Positions 22,090-33,432 of a stretch of 64,000 bases of DNA are shown here, in pieces. The notes beneath the pieces were generated by a model. The model worked only from the letters and a program-made list of their open reading frames with translations. It did no database searches and was not told where the DNA came from. The stretch is taken from the NCBI GenBank assembly GCA_036768485.1, contig JAVLUZ010000145.1, positions 20,834,706 to 20,898,705 on the forward strand. The letters are read 5' to 3'. Every line of letters starts with the position of its first letter. The stretch's first letter is position 1. The translations under genes were made by a program, and so were the position numbers. The stretch comes from Mermis nigrescens (lineage: Eukaryota > Nematoda > Enoplea > Mermithida > Mermithidae).

Positions 22090-22539
22090 CAGGGTCGTAT
22101 TTTCGGCCGGAAAAAATTTTGGAAGGTGAGAGCCATTACTATGCTATGCTGTAAACTTTCTTTCGTTCTTTCGACATTATCTATCGTCAAATCCTTCTTT
22201 CATGTAATTTTTTATTGCATTCTTCTACGGTAGTAGTTGGCTAATAAATATTATTATTATTATAATGCGTGGAAAGATGGAAAAATTTCCTGTGTTTGAC
22301 GTAAAATCTTCAAGTTTGAAGTATTTTCCATAATCTTGACTCAAGCGCAACCAGAAAAACGACTCTTTTCATAGTATTTCGAGCAGGAAAGAAATTTCTT
22401 TCGAAAAGTTTGAATCGATAGAGCATGTCGAAAAACGCCGAAAAATGCGGTTTTTGCGAGCTATCCTGACGAATTTCACAAGATGCAGACAAATTTATGT
22501 TGGGTCGCCCCCCTTGGTCGAATCCTGGATATGGGCCTG
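22090..22539. mobile_element. Family G element (CAGGGYCGTATTT)
   Basis: Left end CAGGGTCGTATTTTCGGCC and right end complement CAGGCCCATATCCAGGATTC, flanked by TATACACA and TATACATA (7 of 8). Related copies lie at 24413-24732 (right end lost), 25662-26031 and 55053-55349. Confidence 0.78.
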
Positions 22540-22888
22540 TATACATATATGTAACCTGTTCGCTTTAAGATGATTCTTCCTCAATAATTTTGAAAATAAT
22601 GATATAGAAAATCGTGCTATGGTGTCACTGGAATTGTGTGGTCTACGATGGTCCGTGTTTTTTCGCTCTAACTGACTACTTATTCTAAAAAATACGCCAA
22701 AAATTCACCTTATTTTTTAAAATCGCCAATTTTGGTGACTTGGTAAATCGCTTATATGCCCTATTTCAAGGTATTTAACTCAAACGATTAAATAATCTGG
22801 ACTTTGCCAAGTCACATTGCATGTGTTTCCTTGTACCTACTCCCTTTGCATATTCGCATTGTTTAATTTGTGGTTGAATAATTTGCAG

Positions 22889-23074
22889 GGCGCTTGCTGC
22901 TTGGCCATCAGCGAACCAGCAGTGACCATAAAAAATATAGAATGCGCCATAATTGACAAGGCTTTCGAAAAGAATTGGATCCAGCCAGAACCCCCGGCTT
23001 TTCGAACTGGCAAGCGGATTGCCATTGTTGGCAGTGGACCCTCTGGCTTAGCAGCTGCGGCCCAGCTTAATAAA
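22889..23074 (+). CDS. GOGAT: Glutamate synthase, FAD-binding (Rossmann) exon
   Basis: Continues the Fe-S ligand region with [20 protein letters not shown] and ends [20 protein letters not shown]. The GxGxxGxxxA signature is the dinucleotide-binding loop for FAD. The acceptor is aatttgcag and the donor is AAA^GTAAAT. It is 186 nt with both ends in phase 0. The next exon (24274) does not join in frame by the only available AG, so one base appears to be missing there. Confidence 0.95.
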
Positions 23075-23590
23075 GTAAATTAAATTTTGCCTTTTTTTCT
23101 CGTATTGTCTGTATCTTGTTTTTATTTTCGGTTTTTTATCTTACTTTGCTTTTTTATATTTAGCCTTCACTTATGTATTTCACGGCGTTTCATTTTAAAC
23201 TCTTGCCTTTCGTAAAGTTTGCTATATTTTGCATGCTTCATTTTTATTTTTTGTTTCTTCTTTCTTTTTTCTTTTCATTTTGTCTTAATAATGACTTCCT
23301 ACTACATAGTTTCTATAGTTTCTACGGTGTAGAATTAGTGAAAGGCCCAGGACGATGTCTCAGCTTTAGTCAGTCTTTGAGGTAATCATGGTTTTTACTT
23401 ATTTGAGTCTGATAGTTGCTGCAACAATATTGAGACGTATGTAATTTGTCATAAAGTCGCTTTTATTCAAAGTTTTTTATCGTTATTACCAAAAATATAC
23501 TTACATATTTCCTTATAAATAGGATTTTTTACAAAGCAACCACGTAAACACAAACATGTGCATTGCATACGAAACATTTTGTCTTGTGAT

Positions 23591-23975
23591 CAGACATGAT
23601 CATCGAGGGTTTTGGGGTTCTCACCCCCAGAAATTTTTTCACCCCTAGAATTCGCGATTTTTCAAAAATTTCCTGAAAATTCGCAGAAAAGGTGCTTTTT
23701 TAAGCGGTTTTAGCTATCTAGTTGCTCAAAAGAGTCAAATTTTTGTTGGTACTTCGCGCCATATTCTCATGTTTTAACTGCATTTGTTCAATTTATTTAA
23801 ATTTTTTAATTTTTTTGGAATTTTGTGTGTTTTTTATGCTCTAGAAAGATAGAGCATCGTCAGTAACGCCGAAAAACGATGTTTTTGACGCGTATCCACT
23901 ATTTTTAGGCCCGAAAAGGGCACTTTAAAATTTCACCTCCCCTCCCACCCAAAATTCCCATGTTGTGCATGTATG
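23591..23975. mobile_element. Family C inverted-repeat element
   Basis: Left end CAGACATGATCATCGAGGG, right end complement CATACATGCACAACATGGG, flanked by CTTGTGAT and CTCGTGAT (7 of 8). It lies in the GOGAT intron between 23074 and 24274. Confidence 0.8.
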
Positions 23976-24273
23976 CTCGTGATTGTATGTATTTTCTGAG
24001 CAGCAAAAAAGGCATCGGTCTTATGCGTTTCTGTTTCCTAACTATAATGGGTCATCAGTGGAGGAATGTTCCTTCCGATATACAGACTAGAATGGTTCCT
24101 TTTACGAAGATCGGATGATTCCGAGTAGCTGGTCAGCTTGCATGGTTTTTTTAGCAAAATTTTAATGCATTTACATTAGAGAAAGCTTGTTGTAGTTTTC
24201 GCCTACTTTTCGTAACCGTCATAGCAAGATCTTATCTCTGAACCTTTTTTATTGACCATGATATTTTTTAAAG

Positions 24274-24362
24274 TGGGGCATACTGTAATAGTCTACGAAC
24301 GAAATAATCGAATTGGTGGATTATTGATGTACGGTATACCGACTATGAAACTCAGTAAAGAG
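24274..24362 (+). CDS. GOGAT: Glutamate synthase, second FAD-domain exon (junction one base short)
   Basis: Encodes GHTVIVYERNNRIGGLLMYG then IPTMKLSKE, the conserved segment that follows the GxGxxG loop in GOGAT reductase domains. The donor is GAG^GTAATT. The only nearby acceptor AG is at 24,272-24,273, which leaves 89 nt. A phase-0 join to the previous exon needs 90 nt, with a GTG (Val) codon where the sequence has TG. A missing G at the border is the simplest explanation. A true frameshift or an unusual splice site are alternatives. Confidence 0.9.
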
Positions 24363-24412
24363 GTAATTGAAACAAAAATCGTTGGAACGTTAACGTAAAT
24401 TAAGCACATAGA

Positions 24413-24732
24413 CAAGGCCGTATTTAGGGGGTGGGGGCGGCCGCATCTGCCCCTTGGCCGGAAAAAATGTTGAAAGGTAAGACAATGCAAGAAAAGATAG
24501 AAAAATTGCATGTCTTTGACTTAAATTCTTGAAATTTTGGCGCTCCGCGCCAGATATGAAGTATGTTCTTAAATTTTGACTCAAACTCGACCAAAAAACG
24601 ACACTTTTTAGAGCCTTCTGAGTGAGAAAAGAAATTTTTCTGGAAAATTCGAATTTTATGATCTTTTATGGATAGAGCTTGTCGAAAAATACAGTTTTTG
24701 CGAGCTATCCTAACGAAGTTTCCGCGATATTT
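24413..24732. mobile_element. Family G element, right end missing
   Basis: Begins CAAGGCCGTATTTAGGGGG and shares the internal string ccccttggccggaaaaaatg with the copy at 22090. A worn hairpin (ggcgctccgcgcc) is at 24,540-24,552. No right terminal repeat is seen. Confidence 0.6.
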
Positions 24733-25076
24733 AATAGTGATTGAAAGGAATTGCCGGTTCTGGTAAAAAGTCTGGAGTCGAACAGTTCCGTCTAAGAATG
24801 GCGATTCGCCATAAAACTAGTGGAACTAATCATCTTCTGTATTTTTTTAAATAGTCAGAATGATAGATAAAACAAATTAGCCCGTTTTTGATATATTAAA
24901 TTTTTTTCAAGAAAAAATGGCTTTCGCACTTCGTTTCAATTGAAAATAGTAAGCAAGCACCGCCTCCGTAAACTTCAAGTGAATAATAATATTTGTATGA
25001 AATTCGGTAACACTAATGTTCAGCATTATGAACGCATTCAAAGTTTGCTGCACATGTTTCATCAATCGATTTTCAG

Positions 25077-25236
25077 GTTGTGCAAAGGCGAGTTAATTTA
25101 TTGGAGCAAGAAGGCGTAAAATTTATTCCAAACGTCGAAATTGGTAAAGATGTCCCGGCGCATATTTTAGCGCAAGAAAATGACGCTGTGCTCATCTGCG
25201 TCGGTTCAACGGTTCCGCGAGATTTGCCCATACCAG
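25077..25236 (+). CDS. GOGAT: Glutamate synthase, reductase-domain exon
   Basis: Encodes VVQRRVNLLEQEGVKFIPNV, then VLICVGSTVPRDLPIPG, typical of the pyridine-nucleotide-disulfide oxidoreductase part of GOGAT. The acceptor is cgattttcag and the donor is CCAG^GTTACT. The 160-nt exon starts in phase 0 and ends in phase 1. A 154-bp inverted-repeat element with a perfect target duplication sits 31 bp downstream in the intron (25268-25421). Confidence 0.95.
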
Positions 25237-25267
25237 GTTACTTTACGCTGCACTTAGTGCGTGCATT

Positions 25268-25421
25268 CAGGCACGTATCTCTGGGGGAATGGGGGTTCGG
25301 ACCCCCCTAAAATTCAGAAAAATCGGAAAGGACTTTTTAAACGTTATTTTGTGCTTTTTTGGGCTCAGTCCCCCCGAAAATTGGTGTTGCCCCCCAAATA
25401 GGACGGCCAACTACGTGCTTG
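25268..25421. mobile_element. Family A element (CAGGCACGTA), 154 bp
   Basis: Ends CAGGCACGTA and TACGTGCTTG, flanked by a perfect CGTGCATT duplication on both sides. It starts 31 bp after the donor of GOGAT exon 25077-25236. Confidence 0.92.
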
Positions 25422-25661
25422 CGTGCATTGGGCTTGACTTGAGAACTTTTATTACATTTTTTTACTTTGGGCTCAACTTAACGTCAATCTCCCCAATCCT
25501 GCGAATTTTCGCATTTAGTACAACAGGACTCACAATTAAATCCTCCAACGAATCGACTTCGGTCTCCTATGCGTATATCTTGCTGAAACTTTTTAACTCC
25601 CTTCGCCACTGAGATCTTAGCGCATTGATGAGTATGTATGTACATAAATTACGTATATGTA

Positions 25662-26031
25662 CGGGGCCGTATTTCAGGCGCAGGGAGCTGCCCCCTCTAT
25701 TGGCCTAAAAAAATTGTGACGGGTAAGATAATGCACGGAAGGGTGGAAAAATCGTATCTCCTAGTTCGAAAATTGAAAAATTTGCGCTTTATATTCAGAA
25801 TTTTTATAATTGTGTCGGAAACGCGACCTAAAAACGACACTTTCGCAGCCGATTCGGAGAAAAGACCATTTCGTCTCGAAAAGTTTGATTTTTATGCGCT
25901 CATAGGTAGAGCATGTTGTAAAACGTAGAAAAAGACGGGTTTTACTGCCTTTCCCTACCATGTTTCCGATATGTATGCAGATTTATGTTGGTTCGCCACC
26001 CCTTTGGGAGAATACTGGACACGGGTCCTTG
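25662..26031. mobile_element. Family G element
   Basis: Left end CGGGGCCGTATTTCAGGCG; right end complement CAAGGACCCGTGTCCAGTAT. Internal sequence matches the other family G copies (gggtaagataatgcacg). The target duplication is not clear. Confidence 0.6.
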
Positions 26032-26343
26032 TAAATAAATCTGTAACTGTTTCGGTATTTTTTTACTTTTTTCTTATTTCAGTACAATACATAATGTTAG
26101 ATATTTTCGTTCTTATTGCATGTATACTTGGTTTTTATTCTTAATCAAACATACATACATATTCTGCTTTTACCTGATAATCGAGGTACATTTACAGTCC
26201 TAAGCTCTGGCGGAAAATGGATTAAGCTTTTAATTGTTAACACGCAAGTTAGCAGGTGTTATGAATGATCTTGGAATAAATTAACCCGATCATTATGTGC
26301 GCTTGCTTGCCTGATCATTTTTTCGTATTCTTGCTTCTTTAAG

Positions 26344-26513
26344 GAAGAGATTTAAATGGAATCCACTTTGCAATGGAATTTTTGGAGACTTGGCAAAAAC
26401 ACCAACACGGTGATTCTATTGAGTATAAACATCTGTCAGCCAAAGGTCGGAAAGTGTTAATTATCGGAGGTGGAGATACGGCTACCGATTGCATAGGAAC
26501 GTCTATAAGACAA
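26344..26513 (+). CDS. GOGAT: Glutamate synthase, NADPH-binding exon
   Basis: Begins [18 protein letters not shown] and contains [20 protein letters not shown], the second Rossmann loop (GGGDTATD) expected to bind NADPH. The acceptor is gcttctttaag and the donor is CAA^GTACGT. It is 170 nt, phase 1 in and phase 0 out, matching both neighbours. No stops are present. Confidence 0.95.
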
Positions 26514-26593
26514 GTACGTATTATTTATATGTAAACTTCGTTATGACCTTATTTGTCTGTCTTTCATCTTTCAATTTTCTTTCTACATATGTA

Positions 26594-27344
26594 CCGGGTG
26601 GTTAGCAACCTTTTGCTAAGGGGTAAGCGCTATAACTATAGGGCTTCGGATCAAACTAACTATACCATTAGATAGAGAATGTTAAACGGAATTCATTGAT
26701 GCCAGATTAATGATCAGTGTGCCTATCACTTGTGCGAGAAACAGCTTTCAAAATGATCTGGGTATGAACACATACCAATAAACAGACTACGTCGATTTTC
26801 AAGACTTTTCCACATATTTTCCTCCTTTCTGTGCAAAATTTCATATGATTATCGACCAGTCAGATTTTAGCAAGTATTTGCGCCTCGACTTCATCTTTAT
26901 GAATGGCCCAATGGTTTCGGCGGCATTTAAGTTGAGTGAATTTCCGAGCCAAACATCGTTACCCCAAAATTCGACGTTTGATTGTTTTAAGAAATGTTGG
27001 GTTGCATTAGCTCGCATGCAAGGCGCCTTGTCGTGAACAAAAACAGTCTGACCAGCGACCAAATATTTTTCAGGCCCAAAATAGGACCTAATTGGTATTG
27101 ATGTAAAACTTTGTACAGAAACGTGAAAAATATTTTGATAAGTATCGAAAATCGACATTTATTAATTGTGTTCATACCCCGATCGTTTAAAAATTATTTC
27201 TCTTGACGGTCTTAGGCACATTGATTTTTAATTTGGCATCAATAAATTTCGTTTTAAATTCTCTATCCAATGGTATATTTGGTTTGATCCCAAGTTCTAT
27301 AGTTATAGCACTGACCCCCTAGCAAAAGGTTAATAACCACTCTG
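26594..27344 (-). mobile_element. Mariner-like element carrying a transposase fragment
   Basis: Ends CCGGGTGGTTAGCAACCTTT and (complement) CAGAGTGGTTATTAACCTTT, extending over about 30 bp with few mismatches, each bordered by TA. The transposase fragment lies on the minus strand at 26841-27158. At about 750 bp it is a deletion derivative. Confidence 0.82.
26841..27158 (-). pseudogene. Mariner-like transposase fragment
   Basis: A 105-codon open stretch inside a TA-flanked inverted-repeat element. It contains FVHDKAPCMRANATQHFL, matching the catalytic xxDNAPxHxA block (second Asp) of IS630/Tc1/mariner transposases, and VWLGNSLNLNAAE, matching the SPDLNPxE block that holds the third acidic residue. 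In both blocks key positions have changed (SPDLNP has become SLNLNA), and the N-terminal two thirds are missing, so it is inactive. Confidence 0.75.
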
Positions 27345-27583
27345 TACATACATACGACTCTATAGTTCTTACATGTGTCTGTTTTTTTATTGTTACACCT
27401 GTCTTATTGGAGGTGAGGATCAGGAGACGCTAGAAATATAGTTGGTGAGCGTATGACAGGCTCACCAGCTCTTAATGGATAGTAAATTTATGAAAATCTA
27501 CAAGAATATTAACTCTGAATTGTTGTGTATAATGCATATTTATGTATCTGGTAGAATGATATATAAAGTTATTTTATTATCAG

Positions 27584-27751
27584 GGGGCTTCTAGCGTAAC
27601 CGCTTTTGAAATCCTGCCTCAGCCGCCAGAAAAACGAGCCTCGGATAATCCGTGGCCATATTGGCCCCTCATATTTCGTGTAGACTATGGCCACGACGAG
27701 TACAAAATGAAAAGTGGTCACGATCCTCGTATCTACAGTATTTCTACAAAA
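27584..27751 (+). CDS. GOGAT: Glutamate synthase, reductase-domain exon
   Basis: Encodes GASSVTAFEILPQPPEKR, then NPWPYWPLIFRVDYGHDE, which are conserved in the family after the NADPH loop. The acceptor is ttattatcag and the donor is AAA^GTAAAT. It is 168 nt with phase 0 at both ends. The preceding intron contains a mariner-like element (26594-27344). Confidence 0.95.
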
Positions 27752-28039
27752 GTAAATATCTTTAATTTTCGCAACGATTTATTTTCATTATTGTGTTTTG
27801 GCTTCATTGACTATTTTTCCTCGTCTTTAGTGCTCTGTACGCCACAAACTCAGTACTGAAAAGTTATGAATTTTCAATACTCTCTCTATCTTCCATCTTA
27901 TTAACGCACACAAGGTATCCATTGAATTATCCCACGCTGCGCTCTCCTTTATGCAGTCACTAGTGTACATAAAGTAGTAATTTGTCGAATTTGGTTTGTA
28001 ATTCAAGTCGTTATAGTTGCAAATGCATTGAATTGGCAC

Positions 28040-28285
28040 CAGACATGCACATGGGGAATATACATAGATCCCCCAAAATGGAAAAAGGCCGAAAACGGAT
28101 GGAAATTGAAATTTTCTTCAAAACTGCTTCAAATGGACCAGAAACTGTTTAATAACGTAGTTTTAACGCTATTTTAGCGCTTAAACCATTGTTTGGGGGT
28201 CAATTTAGCCCATAATGCTCAATTTTTGACCCACTAGACCTGCAGACCAGCTGACCCCCAAGATCAGTCATCCTGTGCATCTATG
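28040..28285. mobile_element. Family D element (CAGACATGCACATGGGG), 246 bp
   Basis: Left end CAGACATGCACATGGGG and right end complement CATAGATGCACAGGATGAC, flanked on both sides by the perfect duplication ATTGGCAC. Internal marker: gtagttttaacgctatttta. Confidence 0.88.
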
Positions 28286-28637
28286 ATTGGCACCAAATGA
28301 CTCTTTTATTTATCTGAAACTTCATTGTAATGTTAAAGGTTTAATGTCTTTTTTCTTAAAAATACACCGACTTAATAAAAAGTGAACTATGTATTGGAGC
28401 GAGCGCGGAAGAATATGTAATTAGCAAAATTTTACTAATTACGTATGTTGCAAATCAAACGACGATTTGGTGCAGTCCTGAATTTGTTCTCATCCATTCG
28501 ACAGATTGTACATGTTTAAATATGTACTTAGTGGTTGTTATCATTGTATTTGTTATAATTGTAATTATTACATTCTGGCAATGCTCCTTAATCAGGAAAT
28601 ATTAACTTAAAGATATTCGATATGCTCTTTTTTCCAG

Positions 28638-28908
28638 AAATTTCTGGGAGATAGTACGGGTCGCGTAAGCGGCTTATGCACCGCTGAAGTTAAATGGGAG
28701 AAGGATGAGGCGGGGCGGTGGAGGATGAGCGAAGTGGAAGGAAAGGGCAAACTTTTTGAAGCCGACCTGGTTCTCTTGGCCATGGGCTTTTTGGGGCCTC
28801 AGCAAACTTTGTGCGAGCAGCTGAGCGTTAAGAGAGACGCTCGATCGAACGTACAAACGCCCAACGACCGTTATAAGACCTCTGTTCCGAAGGTTTACGC
28901 TGCGGGAG
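28638..28908 (+). CDS. GOGAT: Glutamate synthase, reductase-domain exon
   Basis: Encodes KFLGDSTGRVSGLCTAEVKW, then LFEADLVLLAMGFLGPQ and VPKVYAAG. The xADLVLLAMGF segment is the strand-turn motif near the end of the FAD domain. The acceptor is ttttttccag and the donor is GGAG^GTACTG. It is 271 nt, ending in phase 1. The donor hexamer is part of an 8-bp sequence (GTACTGAA) that is duplicated as GTGCTGAA on the far side of a 447-bp element starting at 28,917. Confidence 0.95.
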
Positions 28909-28916
28909 GTACTGAA

Positions 28917-29363
28917 CAGTGTTTTTTACAAGGTCCGTTTGTACATGTACAAAGATGGTCCCCAAAAATCTTTGCACATTTTGTACACACAAATTGTTGT
29001 TACTATAATATGGTACAGTAGCGATTTTAGTATTGCAAAAACAGAGTTGTTCGACTTTTGGTAGTGTATTTTAGCTAATTTCTGGGTCTCTAAGGGCAAA
29101 AATCACTAAGAATCGTCTTAAAACGGCGCGAAGCGTCGGAAAATTTGACATTTTTCCTTTTGAAATGCAATTTCTGCCATTTTAAAGATATATATAGAAC
29201 ACGATTACTCATTTCGGCGCGAAGCGCCGAAAATTTTTGCGAATTTCGGACCTTTTTTTCAATTTTTGTCTTCCCAAAAATCTTTGTACATGTACAAAGA
29301 CGGTCCCAAAAAGTCTTTGTACATCGGGAAAAATCTTTGCCGGGTACAAAACAAAATACACTG
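28917..29363. mobile_element. Family E element inserted at a splice donor
   Basis: Ends CAGTGTTTTTTACAAGGTCC and (complement) CAGTGTATTTTGTTTTGTAC, flanked by GTACTGAA (28,909-28,916) and GTGCTGAA (29,364-29,371), 7 of 8. The left flank is exactly the first eight bases of the intron after exon 28638-28908. It contains GGCGCGAAGCGCC at 29,216-29,228. Confidence 0.82.
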
Positions 29364-30811
29364 GTGCTGAAAGCATTTTTATCATCGCTTTTCTAATAAG
29401 ATTTTTAAATATAATGTCTCTAGAATATGCGTTTAATATGACGTCTGAGAGACGGTTGTTATAAAATTTTGGTTTTATATGAGATTAATCAAAACATTTA
29501 TATGTCATAGTTAAATTAGAAATTCAAATCTTGAGTTTGACTAGCGCTCTCATAAATTTTACTGCAAGGCCAGTTTTGGTATGGTAGGCAGTCTAGGTGA
29601 GATTGAGCGACGAAACACATTAATTCTTGAATTTTTCTCTTTTGTTTTAAATTCACGGTCGTTTTCTAAATAATCATTGCATCCTTACTTTACTGTAGTC
29701 TAGAGGCTCTTAGTCGTACCTATTTTTAGTCAGCGGCGAGTGTTTGCGGGAACTTTTCTAGCTCTTATTTTAAAAGTACAAAATGATTAAAAAAGCATTA
29801 AATCTCCAAAAATTGTAAATGAAATATTGTTATAATTAATTAATTTAATTGATTTAAAAATGCAACGTCTACAAAAATAAGAATTAAATTCTTCTAAATT
29901 TCGTGAATGTTCAAGAGAATGATTCAGTTTAGCTGAAGAAAAAGTTGTGGTTTATATTTAATACATTCAATCGACTGGTGCTATGAATTGACCATTGAAA
30001 GAGCATTGGGCAAAAAAGTGTTTGCAGTCATGGAATAAAAGCACCACCGTGTAAAGTCTTATTTGCTTAAGAACGTAGCTCTGGTAATAAAGAGAAGTTC
30101 GAAGTCACGTTTTTGCGGAATACGTCGGGAAAGATGAGCTCTGTATAGTTTTTGTTCCTACATTAATATATCAGCAAAACTGAGCCGTACCGTAACTTAT
30201 TGAGTCCGTGCGGGAGTTGAATACTGCATTTTAATAATGGAAACTATTTGGAAACAGCTGAAGTGACTATGATTTCGCCCAAAAAATATCGTTTGCCTGG
30301 GATCATTTTCATCTATTATCATTATTCATTATCTACGGGGGAAGATTTTCCCAAAAACTTTTTAACCCTCTTCCCCAGAATTCACGATTTTCCGTAAAGT
30401 AGTCCATATAAAAAGTTCTTTTGAAGCATTTTTAGCGATTCGATCCAAAAGTGTATTTGTTCGGCGCTTCGCGCCATATACAGATTGGCGCGCGTATATG
30501 TTTCATACGTTCTTTTTCCTTAGTCGCTTCAGTTTTTATTCGTATAACATAAAACCTTACCAGATTATGGTACAAGCATAAAAGTTTTATCGTGCAAAGT
30601 TTTGCCGGTCATGTTCTATATCTCGCAAAAAATACACTTTTACGTATTCACTACTTTTTTCCGAAACTTTAAATAAATGAAGCATTATTCTGGCAAGACT
30701 TTCCGGTGAATTTCAACTGTAATTTCAAATAAAGGCATAAGTAATGTGATTTCGCTTTTCCTGAATCTTTAATTGGCACCTTATGTAAGCTTCAGATTTA
30801 GTAAATCTCTA
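29364..30811. other. Last GOGAT intron, largely unassigned
   Basis: AT-rich sequence with no exon seen. A worn family C-like stretch with a hairpin core is at about 30,340-30,480. Open frames are short. Confidence 0.4.
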
Positions 30812-30977
30812 CAGGCACTTGTTTCTGGGGGAATGGGGGGATTCGGACCCCCTCCCAAAATTCAGAAAAATCGGAAAAATAGGACTTTTTAAACGTTATT
30901 TTGTGCTATTTTTGGGCTTAGTCCCCCCCCAAATTGGTGTCGGTCCCCCCAAAAATAGACGGCCAGCTACGTGCCTG
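30812..30977. mobile_element. Family A element (CAGGCAC...GTGCCTG), 166 bp
   Basis: Ends CAGGCACTTG and ACGTGCCTG, flanked by AATCTCTA and AATCTCCA (7 of 8). Internal sequence is nearly the same as 9174-9345. Confidence 0.88.
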
Positions 30978-31418
30978 AATCTCCAAACGAAAATCGTGCA
31001 ACGTCAAGTCGGTAGAATAATCAGACCAGCTAAGGCTAGATGAGTCGTGGATTCGACTTCCGTGCTTCGGCCTCCTAATTTCCTCAATTTGACGCTATGT
31101 CATTTTTTCTTCGTAATTTATGAAGGCCAATGTCTACGAAATGCACTATTCCAACATTCAAAAAAAATTGTGCTGAAATGTTCTGCTCAGTTGTTGCGAA
31201 CGTAATTTGAAATTTTCGAAAATGTTTGTGCTCACACAAAAGTGTAATACTATTGGAGTGTGAACTTTGGCAATGTAATAGTTCAGATAATAAAACTTGT
31301 ATGTATACTTTATAACCTGGTAAAATTTCGTGTTGTCTGAATAAAACTTGTAGCAGCTATAGAAAAACGAAACATGGAGTAGATATGTGCATCACCCTGT
31401 ACTCATTTTTTGATTATA

Positions 31419-32201
31419 CAGGGTGGTTCAAAAAACGAATTGCTTATTGATTTTTATAAATTCTCAATTACTGAACCGAATGAAACGCGGTTTGCTTTGT
31501 TCAAGATCATATGACCTATGTAAGAATGTGGCAAAATTTTATTTACGCAGGTTGGGTTGCTGTTAGTCTACAAAAAAATTTGGCAGAAGCCGTTTTCTAA
31601 GTCATGAAGCATCTGCTAGAAGCATTATTTGCCTTTGTAACCTTCTAACTTTACAGAAACTTAATACACTTAAATGAAACTTCTTTCAATTTAAAGCTTT
31701 ACAGCCCATTAAATTGCCTGTCACTCACCCGATTTGCTTTACGGGTCCCAGTTAAAGTTGCTGCAAAATAATGTAACTTAAATCGAAGATTTTATATTTT
31801 GGCAACCGCTAGCAAATTAAAAACGTTGATGTATGAGTGCAACAATCCGTGTTTAAAGTGCTGCTGTGATGCACAGACTAAACCAAACAAAATAAAAATA
31901 AATAGAGCAGCAAACAAACAATATTGGCTTCATGTGAACCAAACTGCGTTGAATTATCTTTTGTCGGAGAGTTACACTGTTGTAAAGATCGCCTAATTTG
32001 GCAAAAATCTGCAAGCAACATAAAAAACGACTTTTGCTTAATTTAGTGTAAACCAAGAGCAGCTTGACCTGCATAATTAAAACTTTAGCGCTTTTTTTGT
32101 AGACGTAATAGGCTCTTAGAAAAAGCGTACCGCATTCAATTTGGTCAAGAATATGTGAAGTGGAAGGGATCAATATGGCATTCGTTTTTTAAGCCACCCT
32201 A
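31419..32201. mobile_element. Mariner-like element, second type
   Basis: Left end CAGGGTGGTTCAAAAAACGA, right end complement AGGGTGGCTTAAAAAACGAA, with TA on both sides. The same family as 47524-48095, with which it shares gctagcaaattaaaaacgt internally. No transposase motif found. Confidence 0.72.
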
Positions 32202-32822
32202 TATTTTGTTCGAATTTATTTGAATTTTTTGATATTTTTTGCAATTTTTTATGTTTTTACGTTTTAAAAAGATAGAGCGTCTTCAGAAACGCCTAAAAGT
32301 GATGTTTTGACGCGTATTCACCGGTTTCGAGTCTAAAAGCGGCACTTCAGATATGAGGGCATTAGGGATGCAACGGGTACCCGAACAAAATTTAGGTCCC
32401 GAACTCGAATAAACTGAAGTCTACTACCCGAATCCAAATAAATTCATTTTGACTTACCGAACCCGAATGTTTTTACAATTTTTCCGGGTTCATTTGGGTA
32501 TTTTTAAGCACTGAAACGTCACAATTTTAGGTCAAAACTTCAAACATTTCTGGCGCTTCGCGCCGATTTTGTTCTTAATCTTCCAGCATTTGTCAGTCTT
32601 TTTTTCACAAAATGCTTGTCAAATGAAATTTCACTTCAAAAACTGCTTCGTTACTCATCTGTACAATTTTTCTATCAAGTTAAACTTCATAAATAGCAGC
32701 TTTTTGGCCAGTGAGCAAGCGATTTACTGACGCAGGATGAACTGGGCAAATTCTGCAGTTGAAGTTATTATTGGCGTTAATCTCAAAATGAAATTGGACA
32801 CTGCTTTGGAATATACATATAC

Positions 32823-33432
32823 ACGGGCATACGCAGGGGGCGCCGTTCATAGGTGGGCGGCATTAAATTTCTGGGGAGTGGAATATTTTTCAAAGGTCAA
32901 AAAATTGTCTTAAAAATGGTGGTATGGCGAAAAAATAACATTTTTCAACGTTTCTTATCAAGCACTATCCATTGGCATCAAAAAATTGCGAAAAAATGAC
33001 AAAAAATTTCAAAAATTGAATTTTTGGGAGTATTATGGTTTCTCGGAGGTGCATACCCCAAAACCCCCCCACGCCCAGGTGTGGCAGCGTCCCCTACGCC
33101 CAAAACTATTTTAGAAAAATGGAATAATGCATGGAAAATAATGAAAATTGTCACCTTTTTTATCGAACTATCTCAAAATTTTCGGCGCTTCGCGCCTTTG
33201 GATTGCCCTTGGATTGTTCCATAAGTTTGGCGCGGTCAAAAAAACATCATTTTTCATAGTTATTGAGAAAATGCTTTTTAAAAAGTTCAAATTTTGTTAA
33301 CGTATTGGATAGAGCACGTTCGGAAACGTAAGAAAATGTACTTTATTTTGCGTATCGTCGAGCATATCCCGAAGTATATGGTCGTTAAGTTATGGACGCT
33401 ACCCCCTTAACAAATCCTACGTGCGCCCCTGT
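32823..33432. mobile_element. Nested hAT-like element (GGGCRYACGYAGG ends) with family B copy inside
   Basis: Left end CACGGGCATACGCAGGGGGC and right end complement CAGGGGCGCACGTAGGATTT, imperfect inverted repeats. Flanks TACATATA and TACATGCA agree at 6 of 8. A family B element is nested at about 32848-33083. Confidence 0.6.
32848..33083. mobile_element. Family B element (TAGGTGGGC...GCCCAGGTGTG)
   Basis: Left end CATAGGTGGGCGGCA, right end complement CACACCTGGGCGTGGGG. Shares the internal block ctatccattggcatcaaaaa with other family B copies. Flanks are too diverged to prove a target duplication. Confidence 0.7.

Noticed and set aside
31853..32173. 106-codon minus-strand frame inside a mariner-like element considered as a transposase
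   Set aside because: No catalytic Asp blocks or helix-turn-helix motif could be seen.
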